From: Dysgonomonas sp. ZJ279
GTDB lineage: Bacteria > Bacteroidota > Bacteroidia > Bacteroidales > Dysgonomonadaceae
Assembly: GCF_011039205.1 (NCBI RefSeq)
Contig: NZ_JAAKEL010000004.1
Span: 124,001-188,000 of the forward strand
DNA length: 64,000 bases
Reading direction: 5' to 3'
Positions 36,756 to 46,393 of the stretch are shown here, in pieces. The notes beneath the pieces were generated by a model. That model saw only the letters and a list, made by a program, of their open reading frames with translations. It was not told where the DNA came from and did not search any database. The translations under genes and the position numbers were made by a program. Position 1 is the stretch's first letter. Every line of letters begins with the position of its first letter.

Positions 36756-38648
36756 ATGAGTAAAGTATCAATCGTTCTCTTTTTTATTTTTTTACAGCTT
36801 TTTATTGTACATAAGAGTTATTCTCAGTCTATTGTTCGCGATTCTATTCATTTGAATGAGATTATAGTTACGGGATCACGAACAGAAACAAATTTGCGTA
36901 ATTTACCGATGAGTATAACTGTGGTTGGTAATAAGCAGATTCAAAATAGATTAGAGCAGTCATTATTACCGATAATAACCGAGGAAGTACCCGGATTATT
37001 TATAACAGGACGGAGTATTATGGGGTATGGTGTTGCAGCCGGTTCGGCCGGTGGGATGAAGATAAGAGGGGTGGGAGATAGTCCGACCACAGGTATATTA
37101 ATGCTCATAGATGGACATCCTCAATATATGGGGCTCATGGGACACCCTTTAGCAGACTCCTATCAATCTATGATGGCCGAACGTGTGGAAGTGATGCGAG
37201 GGCCTGCATCAGTGCTTTACGGATCGAATGCAATGGGTGGTGTTATCAATATCATTACAAAAAAGCAATTACAATCGGGAGTAAAAACACATTTTAGATC
37301 GATGTACGGATCATATAATACGTCCTCTACAGAAGCTAATAATGCTGTTAGATCAGGCAAATTCAGTAGTTACGTTTCGCTTGGATATAATCGTAGTGAT
37401 GGACATCGTGAAAATATGGATTTCGAACAATTCAGCGGATATACCAAGCTTGGATATGATTTTACCTCTAATTGGAATGTATTCGCAGATTTGAATTTGA
37501 CTAATTTTAAGGCGTCTAATCCAGGTTCGATAACGGAACTACTTATCGATAATGATGCTGATGTTACAAGAGGAATGACGTCTTTCTCTCTCGAAAACAG
37601 ATATAATAAGACTTCGGGGGCAGTAAAGTTCTTTTGCAATTTTGGTGCGCATAAAATAAACGATGGATATAATCCAAATAAGGAAGGCAGCGCGCCTTTA
37701 GACTATCGTTTTCGTTCCAATGATAATATGTTAGGTGTCTCAATATATCAGACATATAGTTTCTTTCAAGGTAATCAGGCTACTGCAGGGTTCGATTTTC
37801 AGCGTTTTAGCGGACATGCATGGAATACTTATTTTGATGAAAGAGGGGATAAAGATATTGTAGACAAAGGAATCAATAATGTGGCGGGTTATGTAAATAT
37901 AGAACAGCGTTTGAGTAATAAACTCGTTTTAAATGCCGGAATAAGAGCAGACAATAACAGTCATGCCGGAATGGCTTGGATTCCACAAGTGGGACTAAAC
38001 TATTTGGTATCAGACATTACATCATTAAAAGCGATAGTAAGTAAAGGTTTTAGAAATCCTACTATTCGGGAGATGTATATGTTTCCTCCTCAAAATCCTG
38101 ATTTGAAACAAGAACGATTGATGAATTATGAGTTGTCAGTCTCCCAGCACCTTTTAAATTATAGGTTGAGTATGGAACTTAATCTTTTTTATATAAAAGG
38201 AGAGAATAGCATACAAACTATAATGATTGATGGTAAACCATTGAATGTCAACACAGGAAAGATCAAGAATCATGGACTTGAGTTTGCCACTCATTACAAG
38301 ATAAATAATAATTTGCGATTTTCAGCTAATTATAGTTGGCTGAAAATGAAATACAAAGTGATAGCCGCACCCGAGCAAAAATTATATGTGAGTGTAGATT
38401 ATACTCAAAAAAAATGGGGTATATCATCAGGTGTACAGTACATAGGTAACTTGTATACCGCTGTAACACCGACAGAGAGTGTGAAAAATTCATTTGTTTT
38501 ATGGAATACGAGAGTAATGTATCGTCCGACTAAGGCATTGGAAATATTTGGAAGAGGGGAAAATCTACTTGCACAAAAGTATGAAATTAACAAAGGCTAC
38601 CCAATGCCACGGGCTACGGTTTTCGGTGGCATAAATTTAAGTTTTTAA
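36756..38648 (+). CDS. TonB-dependent outer-membrane receptor (BtuB/FepA-size, not SusC)
   Basis: 630 residues. Signal peptide ending SYSQS, TonB-box region HLNEIIVTGSR, plug domain with MKIRGVGDSPTTGILMLIDG and VEVMRGPASVLYGSNAMGGV, and a 22-strand barrel ending NLSF. There is no carboxypeptidase-like N-terminal domain and no SusD partner, so it resembles siderophore or vitamin receptors. Its placement after an S component and a phosphoribosyltransferase argues for a small organic cofactor or a metal complex. It is followed at 28 bp by DUF362. Confidence 0.9.
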   Translation: MSKVSIVLFFIFLQLFIVHKSYSQSIVRDSIHLNEIIVTGSRTETNLRNLPMSITVVGNKQIQNRLEQSLLPIITEEVPGLFITGRSIMGYGVAAGSAGGMKIRGVGDSPTTGILMLIDGHPQYMGLMGHPLADSYQSMMAERVEVMRGPASVLYGSNAMGGVINIITKKQLQSGVKTHFRSMYGSYNTSSTEANNAVRSGKFSSYVSLGYNRSDGHRENMDFEQFSGYTKLGYDFTSNWNVFADLNLTNFKASNPGSITELLIDNDADVTRGMTSFSLENRYNKTSGAVKFFCNFGAHKINDGYNPNKEGSAPLDYRFRSNDNMLGVSIYQTYSFFQGNQATAGFDFQRFSGHAWNTYFDERGDKDIVDKGINNVAGYVNIEQRLSNKLVLNAGIRADNNSHAGMAWIPQVGLNYLVSDITSLKAIVSKGFRNPTIREMYMFPPQNPDLKQERLMNYELSVSQHLLNYRLSMELNLFYIKGENSIQTIMIDGKPLNVNTGKIKNHGLEFATHYKINNNLRFSANYSWLKMKYKVIAAPEQKLYVSVDYTQKKWGISSGVQYIGNLYTAVTPTESVKNSFVLWNTRVMYRPTKALEIFGRGENLLAQKYEINKGYPMPRATVFGGINLSF

Positions 38649-38676
38649 AGATCAATTAAATTTAATAATTAGCGCT

Positions 38677-39615
38677 ATGGACAGACGGAATTTCTTAAGA
38701 ACAATAGCTATCACAGGAGCAGCTATAACATTGAAAACACAAGGAGGAATGGATATATTAGCACAGACAGTTAATAATGCACAGACCGGAAAACCTGTAG
38801 ATATTGTTGCTGTTATGGGTGGCGAGCCTGATGCTATGTTCAAACGGGCAATGACTGAGTTGGGCGGTATGTCGAAATATGTGAAGAAAGGCTACAAGGT
38901 AGTTGTAAAACCAAATATCGGTTGGGATAAAGCACCTGAATTAGCCGGAAATACCAATCCCAAGCTTGTTGCAGAGATTGTTCGCCAATGTTTTGCTGCC
39001 GGAGCTAAAGAAGTAACTGTATTCGATCATACATGCGACGATTGGGTGAAGTGTTATAAAAACAGTGGTATCGAAGCGGCAGCTAAAGGTGCAGGAGCAA
39101 AAGTTGTACCGGCACACGAAGAGTCGTACTATCGCACTATCCAACTTCCTAATGGAAAAAAGATAAAAGATGCTAAAGTACACGAAGCTATACTCGATAG
39201 CGATGTATGGATCAACGTACCTGTGCTCAAACATCATGGCGGAGCTAATCTGTCTATCTCGATGAAAAATCATATGGGTATTGTTTGGGACAGAAGAATA
39301 TTCCATAGCTCAGATCTTCAACAATGTATAGCCGATATTTGTACTATGCAGAAAAAACCGGTATTGAATGTTGTAGACGCATATCGCACAATGAAAACAA
39401 ACGGTCCACAAGGAAAATCATCTGCTGATGTAGTAGATACTAAGAGCCTTTTTGTTTCTACTGATATTGTAGCTGTAGATACGGCAGCTGCTAAATTCTT
39501 TAACCAGATACGTGAGATGCCTTTGGCAAATGTAGGGCATCTGGCAAATGGGCAGTCATTGAAACTGGGAACTATGAATATAGATAATCTGAATATCAAG
39601 AGAATAAAAATGTAA
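38677..39615 (+). CDS. Tat-exported DUF362 protein
   Basis: 312 residues. The Tat signal MDRRNFLRTIAITGAAITLK directs it to the periplasm. The DUF362 core includes VVVKPNIGWDKAPE, WINVPVLKHH and LSISMKNHMGIVWDRR. DUF362 proteins are often associated with iron-sulfur proteins but have no settled biochemical role; this one has no ferredoxin domain of its own. The NapH-like polyferredoxin gene starts 39 bp downstream. The pair may form a membrane-bound redox unit serving the imported cofactor or metal. Confidence 0.88.
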   Translation: MDRRNFLRTIAITGAAITLKTQGGMDILAQTVNNAQTGKPVDIVAVMGGEPDAMFKRAMTELGGMSKYVKKGYKVVVKPNIGWDKAPELAGNTNPKLVAEIVRQCFAAGAKEVTVFDHTCDDWVKCYKNSGIEAAAKGAGAKVVPAHEESYYRTIQLPNGKKIKDAKVHEAILDSDVWINVPVLKHHGGANLSISMKNHMGIVWDRRIFHSSDLQQCIADICTMQKKPVLNVVDAYRTMKTNGPQGKSSADVVDTKSLFVSTDIVAVDTAAAKFFNQIREMPLANVGHLANGQSLKLGTMNIDNLNIKRIKM

Positions 39616-39654
39616 GGTCATAGACCTATTTATTCTTCATCCAAATATCACACA

Positions 39655-41175
39655 ATGCTAAAAAAAATACGTGTAGGAGTATCACTCCTGTTGTTTACAC
39701 TGATAACTTTCTATTTTCTCGACTTCGTAGAATTAATACCAAATGATAGTCTCAATTGGTTGCCGAGGATACAATTTGTGCCGGCATTGTTAGCCGGTCA
39801 TTTGATAGTATTGATAGTTCTTATTTTACTTACAGTATTATTTGGTAGAGTTTACTGTTCCTCGATATGTCCGATGGGGATATATCAGGATATAATAACT
39901 TGGTTTTCGAAGCGGACAGCTAAAAAGAAAAAGCGGCATAATTTTAGTCAAGCAAAAAATATATTACGTTGGTCAGTATTGGCACTAACTGTGGTTGGTG
40001 CTGTTTCGGGATTTACTATAATTTTAGGATTATTAGATCCTTACAGTGCTTATGGAAGAATAGTTGCTAATATATTTCGCCCTGCGTATATGGGAGGTAA
40101 TAATTTATTAGAATATATTTTCACAAGTTTCGGGAACTATACTTTTTACAGAACCGATATATTTATCAATAGTGTATTTGCTCTCTCTGTGAGTGTGTTG
40201 ACTTTTCTTATTATAGGGTTTATGGCTTGGAAGTATGGACGCACATATTGCAATACAATTTGCCCTGTTGGCACTATCTTAGGATTTTTAAGTAAGTTTT
40301 CTTTATTCAAAATCAGAATAGACGAAAGCAAATGCAATGGCTGTGGTTCATGCGAAATGAAATGTAAAGCCTCTTGTATAAATAGTAAGGAGCATGTTAT
40401 TGATTATAGCCGATGTGTAAATTGCTTTAACTGTTTAGAAAGTTGTAACAAAAAAGCATTGAGTTTCACGCCTAAAGTAGGAAGAACAGTAAAAGTAGAA
40501 AATATAGTAAAACCTGTCGATTCAGGAAAGCGTTTGTTCTTGAAAGCAACATTTACTGCCCCTTTATTATTAGTACAAGATAAAACCGATTCATTAGTAG
40601 GTGAGAAGAGCTATGCTCGAAAAACACCGATCGCACCCCCTGGTGCAATCAGTATCAAACATTTATCGAATCATTGTACATCTTGCCATCTCTGTATCAG
40701 CAAATGCCCATCACGAGTACTAAAACCTGCACTTATGGAATATGGACTTGGTGGAATTATGCAGCCGACTATGTATTTCGAAAAGGGGTTCTGTAATTTC
40801 GACTGTACTATCTGTTCCGAGGTATGCCCTAACGAAGCTATAAAGCCACTCACCAAAGACGAAAAGCATCTTACACAAGGAGGCTATGTTGTTTTTAACG
40901 AAGATATTTGTGTTGTGCATACTGATGGAACGAATTGCGGAGCTTGTGCCGAGCATTGTCCTACACAAGCGGTAACTATGATCCCTTATGAGAATGGGTT
41001 AACAATACCGCACATAAATCCAGAAATATGTGTTGGCTGTGGTGGCTGTGAGTTTATTTGCCCGGTACGTCCATATCGTGCTATTCATGTGGAGGGGCAT
41101 ACAGTCCAAAAGCAGGCTAAACCATTCGAAGAAAGTGAAAAGTTCGAAGAAAAAATAGATAGCTTTGGATTTTGA
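39655..41175 (+). CDS. NapH/RdxA-like membrane polyferredoxin
   Basis: 506 residues. The N-terminal half has four to five transmembrane helices and the two NapH/NosR-type cysteine motifs CSSICPMG and CNTICPVG. The C-terminal half carries about six ferredoxin-type cysteine motifs, including CNGCGSCEMKC, CVNCFNCLESC, CTSCHLCISKC, CGACAEHC and CVGCGGCEFIC, enough for several [4Fe-4S] clusters. Such proteins move electrons from the quinone pool or cytoplasm to periplasmic acceptors. It is the last gene of the operon. No nitrate or nitrous-oxide reductase is nearby, so the acceptor is probably DUF362 or the imported compound. Confidence 0.88.
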   Translation: MLKKIRVGVSLLLFTLITFYFLDFVELIPNDSLNWLPRIQFVPALLAGHLIVLIVLILLTVLFGRVYCSSICPMGIYQDIITWFSKRTAKKKKRHNFSQAKNILRWSVLALTVVGAVSGFTIILGLLDPYSAYGRIVANIFRPAYMGGNNLLEYIFTSFGNYTFYRTDIFINSVFALSVSVLTFLIIGFMAWKYGRTYCNTICPVGTILGFLSKFSLFKIRIDESKCNGCGSCEMKCKASCINSKEHVIDYSRCVNCFNCLESCNKKALSFTPKVGRTVKVENIVKPVDSGKRLFLKATFTAPLLLVQDKTDSLVGEKSYARKTPIAPPGAISIKHLSNHCTSCHLCISKCPSRVLKPALMEYGLGGIMQPTMYFEKGFCNFDCTICSEVCPNEAIKPLTKDEKHLTQGGYVVFNEDICVVHTDGTNCGACAEHCPTQAVTMIPYENGLTIPHINPEICVGCGGCEFICPVRPYRAIHVEGHTVQKQAKPFEESEKFEEKIDSFGF

Positions 41176-41496
41176 ATACTCCATCTCAAGGTGCATATAT
41201 CTGTAATTTTAATAATTTTCGAACCTATTTGTAGCTAAATACCCTATAAAACGATAGTATTGTTAGTTTTTTATCAATATTATTGTTTTATTTGTATCTT
41301 TAATTTCTTTTCGCATTTTGTAATTCTAATATTTATAAATGCTATATTCTTTCTTTGTTTCCAAAAGAAGTATGGGATATATGGAAGTTCTATCAAATAA
41401 TTAGTGGTGGAATAAATAAGTCATATGAGGCTTTGTTTATATAAAAATGGAATTAAAAAACGAAAGATTTAAATTGATCAAACTTAGCGAGAAATT
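41176..41496. other. Intergenic region upstream of cycA
   Basis: 321 bp, very A+T-rich, with no credible ORF, hairpin or repeat. The nearest promoter-like string is TATCTTTA around 41296-41303 (7 of 8 to TAnnTTTG) without a clear -33. I see nothing else in it. Confidence 0.4.
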
Positions 41497-42909
41497 ATGA
41501 ACGAAATAGAGCCAGAGCAAACTTCTGACAAATCGGACAACGGACTTAACAGACACCTTACAAACCGTCATATTCAACTCATTGCAATTGGTGGGGCAAT
41601 CGGAACAGGCCTATTTATGGGTTCCGGTAAGACTATCAGTCTTTCAGGCCCATCCATATTATTGGTCTATGCCATAATTGGGTTCATTCTGTTTTTTGTA
41701 ATGAGAGCAATGGGAGAATTGTTGTTATCTAACTTAAAGTACAAGTCTTTCATGGATTTTGCAACTGACTTGTTAGGGCCTATGGCCGGATTTTATGTGG
41801 GATGGACATATTGGTTCAGCTGGATTGTAACAGGTGCAGCCGACCTTATTGCAATATCAGGTTATGTTCAGTATTTAGTTCCGGATTTGGTAGGACCATG
41901 GGTTCCCGCATTAGTTTGTATTATTTTATTTCTAGGTCTTAATCTTCTATCTGTAAAATTGTTTGGAGAAGCAGAGTTTTGGTTTTCCATTATCAAAATA
42001 ATTGCCATTATGGCACTGATTGCTATAGGTATACTATTCATTATTTACGGATTTGAAACGCCATCAGGTACAACCACATCGTTAAACAATATTTGGAATG
42101 ACGGTGGCTTTTTCCCTATGGGTTTTACTGGGTTTATTGCAGGATTCCAAATAGCGGTATTTGCCTTCGTCGGTGTCGAATTGGTTGGAACTACTGCTGC
42201 TGAAACTAAGGATCCTGAGAAAACATTGCCTAAAGCAATTAATGCAATTCCAATCAGAGTAATTCTGTTTTATGTTGGTGCACTTGCTGTGATAATGTCG
42301 GTAATGCCTTGGAGAACAATTAATCCTAACGAAAGTCCTTTCATTGTTTTATTTTCTTTTGCAGGTATTGCCGCTGCATTTACTATAACTTATGTTGTAG
42401 TACTAACATCTGCTGCATCGTCGGCAAATAGCGGAATCTTTTCTACGAGTAGAATGTTGTATGGCTTGGCCACAAATAAAAAAGCTCCTTCCATGTTTAG
42501 AAAACTATCTAAATCGTCAGTTCCGGCAATAGGTCTCATTTTTTCGTGTATGTGTTTACTACCGGTTGTATTTCTGCTTTATTTCGAGAATCAGAATATT
42601 ATCCATGCATTTACTCTCGTTACAACCGTAGCAACAGTCTTATTTATATTTGTCTGGTCGATGATTCTTTTTTCTTATATCGCTTTCAGACGGAAGAAGC
42701 CCGAATTGCATAAGAAATCTAAGTATAAAATGCCCGGAGGATTATATACTTGCTATCTTTCATTGCTTTTCTTCCTATTCCTGATAGTAGCTTTATGGTT
42801 TAAAGAAGATACGCGTCAGGCACTTATTGTCACTCCTATATGGTTTATGTTGCTAGGTGGTGCTTATTATCTGATAACTAAATCAGTTAAGAAAAATAGC
42901 AAGCAATAA
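41497..42909 (+). CDS. cycA: D-serine/D-alanine/glycine-type APC permease
   Basis: 470 residues with twelve membrane segments of the amino-acid transporter (AAT/APC) family. The N-terminus LTNRHIQLIAIGGAIGTGLF and internal stretches such as AFVGVELVGTTAAETKDPEK and LTSAASSANSGIFSTSRML closely follow the E. coli CycA sequence as I recall it. It would import glycine, D-alanine or D-serine by proton symport. It is a single gene, convergent with the fusion flavoprotein only 15 bp away, with no obvious terminator hairpin between them. Confidence 0.88.
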   Translation: MNEIEPEQTSDKSDNGLNRHLTNRHIQLIAIGGAIGTGLFMGSGKTISLSGPSILLVYAIIGFILFFVMRAMGELLLSNLKYKSFMDFATDLLGPMAGFYVGWTYWFSWIVTGAADLIAISGYVQYLVPDLVGPWVPALVCIILFLGLNLLSVKLFGEAEFWFSIIKIIAIMALIAIGILFIIYGFETPSGTTTSLNNIWNDGGFFPMGFTGFIAGFQIAVFAFVGVELVGTTAAETKDPEKTLPKAINAIPIRVILFYVGALAVIMSVMPWRTINPNESPFIVLFSFAGIAAAFTITYVVVLTSAASSANSGIFSTSRMLYGLATNKKAPSMFRKLSKSSVPAIGLIFSCMCLLPVVFLLYFENQNIIHAFTLVTTVATVLFIFVWSMILFSYIAFRRKKPELHKKSKYKMPGGLYTCYLSLLFFLFLIVALWFKEDTRQALIVTPIWFMLLGGAYYLITKSVKKNSKQ

Positions 42910-42924
42910 TCGGTAAAATATCGG

Positions 42925-45747
42925 TTATTTAGTCACTTCGTCAATCAGATAGAATATAGATTTGAAGTTAATATCACTGTACTCACTCAGCCCTATTTCA
43001 CAGGTTCGACTTGTCGAATAACCGTCTTTACAATTGACAGGTATTTGCTCTTGAAGATATCTTTGACCGTGTTTGTTTAGTTCGGGATATGTAAATCCTC
43101 GATCTCCTGCGAATCCGCAACAGTTGCTTTCGACCATTGTAACCTTTTTTGAACACATTTGAGCTAACTTGTAAAGATGTTGTTCCATGCCGATCTTTTT
43201 CACTGAACAAACAGGAAATACGCTTACTACATCCCGTGGTTTTTTCACAGTCAACTTTGTCATTACGAACTTGAGCATAAACTCAATCGGATCGTATATT
43301 TTAATGTCTTTGTTTGTATAACTATCATGAAACGTATAGAAGCAGGGACTCATATCGAACAGTATTGGGTATTTGCCGCCTTCCGATGCTTGATATAATG
43401 CTTCTTCGAGTTCTTTCAATTTGCGACTACCTTCTTCTTTCAGCCCTTTACTGCTAAAAGCCATTCCACAACAAAGACTATTCAACCCTTTGGGATAGAT
43501 AATAGTAAAACCGGCACGTATAAGTAATTCTTCTGTTTTTCGGGTCAATTCCAGATCACCTTTTTCATAGCCATTCGATTTCCCCATTGTTCTGTTAATA
43601 CATGACGGAAAATAGACAACCTTATCAGTCTGCCCAGGATTAGCGATAGAATGTGCGATCTTTCGTGCACCTTTTGGCATATCCTTATTCCATTTAGGTA
43701 TTGTATTCCCTGATACGGTTCGCATACCTCCCGCAATAGCACCCATAAGCGTATCACCTAATACCATGTGCGAGAAGTTTACCACATTTAAACCTACGCG
43801 TCCTGCAGAAGTAATGCCGGCCATATGATTTCCGATAAATGCTGCGACCTTTTTAGATGTATTACCCGCTTCATTATGCCGAAGGTCTTTTATAAACTTA
43901 CCTGTGTCAATCTTAACAGGGCAGAGTAATGCACAAAGCCCATCGGTAGCACAGGTTTCGTTCGAGTAATATTTAGAATCTTTCAGCATTTGTTGCAAAC
44001 GTTGGGGATTATCACCAGCTTCTTTTAACCGAGAGATTTCTCTTACAATGACAATGCGTTGCCGTGGTGACAATGTTAGACCTTCCGAAACACAATTGGG
44101 TTCGCAAAAACCACACTCCATACATTTATCTACAATCTCATTAACTTGGGGTAGCGGCTTTAGATTTTCGAGATGAATTTTCGGATTTGGATTGATTAGT
44201 ACACCCGGATTGATCAGCTTGTGTGGATCAAATAAGTCTTTGATACGGACCATTATTTTATAAGCCGCCTCTCCCCATTCTTTTTCTACAAACGGAGCCA
44301 TATTGCGCCCTGTTCCGTGTTCGGCTTTGAGTGAGCCATCGAACTTATTCACTACAATATCAGCGAGCCCATCCATCATTTGCGAATAGCGTTCTACTTC
44401 CGATGGTGTGGAAAAATCTTGTGAAAAGACAATGTGCAGATTGCCGTCGAGTGCATGACCAAATAAGGCCGCATCATTATATTCTAATTCTTTGAATAAC
44501 TTTTTCAATGCGACACAGGCTTCAGCTAGTCGTGGTATAGGGAACGCAACATCCTCAATCATACACGTAGTACCTGTTTTCCTAAGTCCGCCTACCGAAG
44601 ACAGTAAGCCTTTACGAGCTCTCCAGTTGAAATTATATTCCTTTGGATCCGATGTAAATATATAGGGCTGAATTGTTGGAATAGGAGATACAAGCCTCCT
44701 TATATCAGCTTCTTTTTGTTCTATTTCACTCTTTTCATTCCCTTGTATTTCAACCAAAAGCACGCATGCTGTTTCCGGCAATTTGCTAAAATATTCAGGG
44801 GCATCCGGATCATTCTCTACTGAACGAATGGAATCCCGATCTAGTAGCTCTACAGCTGAGACAGGACTTTCTTTCAATAAAGGGACAGCCTCACAAGCCT
44901 TTTCTACTGTTTCAAAAATCATTAAAGCACAAGCTTTGAACTTTTCATCGATAACAGTACTATATGTAAGATCAGAAATAAATGCCAATGTTCCTTCTGC
45001 TCCAATCATCAGATGCTTAATAATATCGAACGGATCTTCATAATCGACTAATGCATTAATGCTATAGCCCGTAGTATTCTTTATTTTAAATTTACGCTTG
45101 ATACGCTCATATAGAATATCATCGGCCTTGATATCGTCTCTTAACTGAATTATTTCCTTTATAATCTCAGGGTGTTTTTCGGAAAAAGATACTTTGCTTT
45201 TTTCATCAGATGTATCAAGTATGGTTCCATCATACAGTACAATCCGAATATCAGCAATCGTTTTATATGAATTCTGCGAAGTTCCACAGCACATACCACT
45301 AGCATTATTAGAGGCTATACCTCCAATCATTGCAGCATTGATAGATGCAGGATCTGGGCCAATCTTACGACCGTATGGTGCTAAGAAAATATTCGCTCGT
45401 GAACCTGTAATACCCGGTTGAAGTTTTATTTTTAACCCATCGTCTAAAATACTATATCTTTTCCACTTATGCGTAGCTACCATCAATACAGAATCGGTAA
45501 TTGCCTGACCGGATAGACTAGTTCCGGCAGCTCGATATGTTACTGGAATATTCATTTCTCCTGTTAAACGGATTACTTCAACTGCTTCTTCTTCGGAATG
45601 TACTTGAACCACAATTTTAGGTGTCAGCCTATAAAAACTCGCATCGGTACCATAAGCCAGAAGCTGCAAAGGATTTGTGATTAATCTTTTCGGATCAATT
45701 TTTTCAGATAATTTATCTTTTAATTGCTGGTAATTCGCTGGTAACAT
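42925..45747 (-). CDS. FAD-linked oxidase fused to an iron-sulfur CCG subunit (D-lactate/glycolate dehydrogenase type)
   Basis: 940 residues from the ATG at 45747, preferred because AAAGAAG lies upstream. An ATG at 45783 and a TTG at 45813 are in frame and would add 12 or 22 residues. Domains: FAD-binding PCMH type (VTYRAAGTSLSGQA), FAD-oxidase C-terminal domain (GHALDGNLHIVF), ferredoxin-type region (CMECGFCEPNC and CATDGLCALLCP), then two CCG repeats (LCCGMAFSSKG and CCGFAGDRGF). It combines GlcD-like and GlcF-like parts in one chain. It likely oxidises D-lactate or another 2-hydroxy acid and passes electrons to quinone. Confidence 0.9.
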   Translation of the reverse strand: MLPANYQQLKDKLSEKIDPKRLITNPLQLLAYGTDASFYRLTPKIVVQVHSEEEAVEVIRLTGEMNIPVTYRAAGTSLSGQAITDSVLMVATHKWKRYSILDDGLKIKLQPGITGSRANIFLAPYGRKIGPDPASINAAMIGGIASNNASGMCCGTSQNSYKTIADIRIVLYDGTILDTSDEKSKVSFSEKHPEIIKEIIQLRDDIKADDILYERIKRKFKIKNTTGYSINALVDYEDPFDIIKHLMIGAEGTLAFISDLTYSTVIDEKFKACALMIFETVEKACEAVPLLKESPVSAVELLDRDSIRSVENDPDAPEYFSKLPETACVLLVEIQGNEKSEIEQKEADIRRLVSPIPTIQPYIFTSDPKEYNFNWRARKGLLSSVGGLRKTGTTCMIEDVAFPIPRLAEACVALKKLFKELEYNDAALFGHALDGNLHIVFSQDFSTPSEVERYSQMMDGLADIVVNKFDGSLKAEHGTGRNMAPFVEKEWGEAAYKIMVRIKDLFDPHKLINPGVLINPNPKIHLENLKPLPQVNEIVDKCMECGFCEPNCVSEGLTLSPRQRIVIVREISRLKEAGDNPQRLQQMLKDSKYYSNETCATDGLCALLCPVKIDTGKFIKDLRHNEAGNTSKKVAAFIGNHMAGITSAGRVGLNVVNFSHMVLGDTLMGAIAGGMRTVSGNTIPKWNKDMPKGARKIAHSIANPGQTDKVVYFPSCINRTMGKSNGYEKGDLELTRKTEELLIRAGFTIIYPKGLNSLCCGMAFSSKGLKEEGSRKLKELEEALYQASEGGKYPILFDMSPCFYTFHDSYTNKDIKIYDPIEFMLKFVMTKLTVKKPRDVVSVFPVCSVKKIGMEQHLYKLAQMCSKKVTMVESNCCGFAGDRGFTYPELNKHGQRYLQEQIPVNCKDGYSTSRTCEIGLSEYSDINFKSIFYLIDEVTK

Positions 45748-46393
45748 AATAAATGCTTCTTTAGTTGACAAGGTTAATTTCATGTAAAAGTGAGTTAACT
45801 GGATTAGACACAATCTACTATAAGATGTGCCCCATCTATAATAACCACAGTCCGATAAAATTAATCATAAATTGATTGTAAAACAAGTATGTTCTTGAGA
45901 TTCTACTCTTCCACGTATAGCCCCTGATAGTAGTCTGAAGAAGGCTTGTATTAGTCTTTTCTCTTTACTTAATAAACTTTTATTTGTTGCTAATAATTGC
46001 GTAAAACTATTACTGGTATTATCCTCAAAATCTAATTTATACTCACATTTAGCTTCTTTAGAGTATGTCAGATGTGCATTAATTACTTGTTATTAGTGAT
46101 AATTTATTGAAAATTATCATAAAAATAGTATCTTTGTCAAAAAATTAGCTCTCAACACTATCATTATAAACATACGTAATGCTTTTCCTAATAACTCTCT
46201 AACAATATTATAAATAAGGGATTAAGAATAAATTGGCTCGTTATTATATCAAGTCAATAGATAGTCCACTAACTAACTATGTATTAATATACAAGGTTAG
46301 ATAGCTATTTTTCTATCATTTAAATTTTTAATTTATAAAATTCATAACATACTCTAATAAAACATCTTTTTATTACGCTTAATTTTACTAATT
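45748..46393. promoter_or_regulatory. Long divergent intergenic region with the second SusC promoter and leader
   Basis: About 646 bp, A+T-rich, with no supported gene. It holds a consensus plus-strand promoter at 46107-46136 and, downstream, about 250 nt of susC leader. The leader contains a seven-codon ATG ORF (46179) and a weak stem (CTAAC near 46276 pairing with GTTAG near 46299). No exact TAnnTTTG was found for the flavoprotein gene. Confidence 0.5.
46107..46136 (+). promoter_or_regulatory. Consensus Bacteroidetes promoter of the second SusC/SusD operon
   Basis: TTG at 46107-46109, 19 bp, then TATCTTTG at 46129-46136: a TTG box and an exact TAnnTTTG at canonical spacing. Transcription should start near 46141, leaving a leader of about 250 nt before the ATG at 46394. 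Confidence 0.7.

Noticed and set aside
42910-42924. Terminator between cycA and the fusion flavoprotein
   Set aside because: The repeated ATCGGT strings here are direct, not inverted, so no stem forms.
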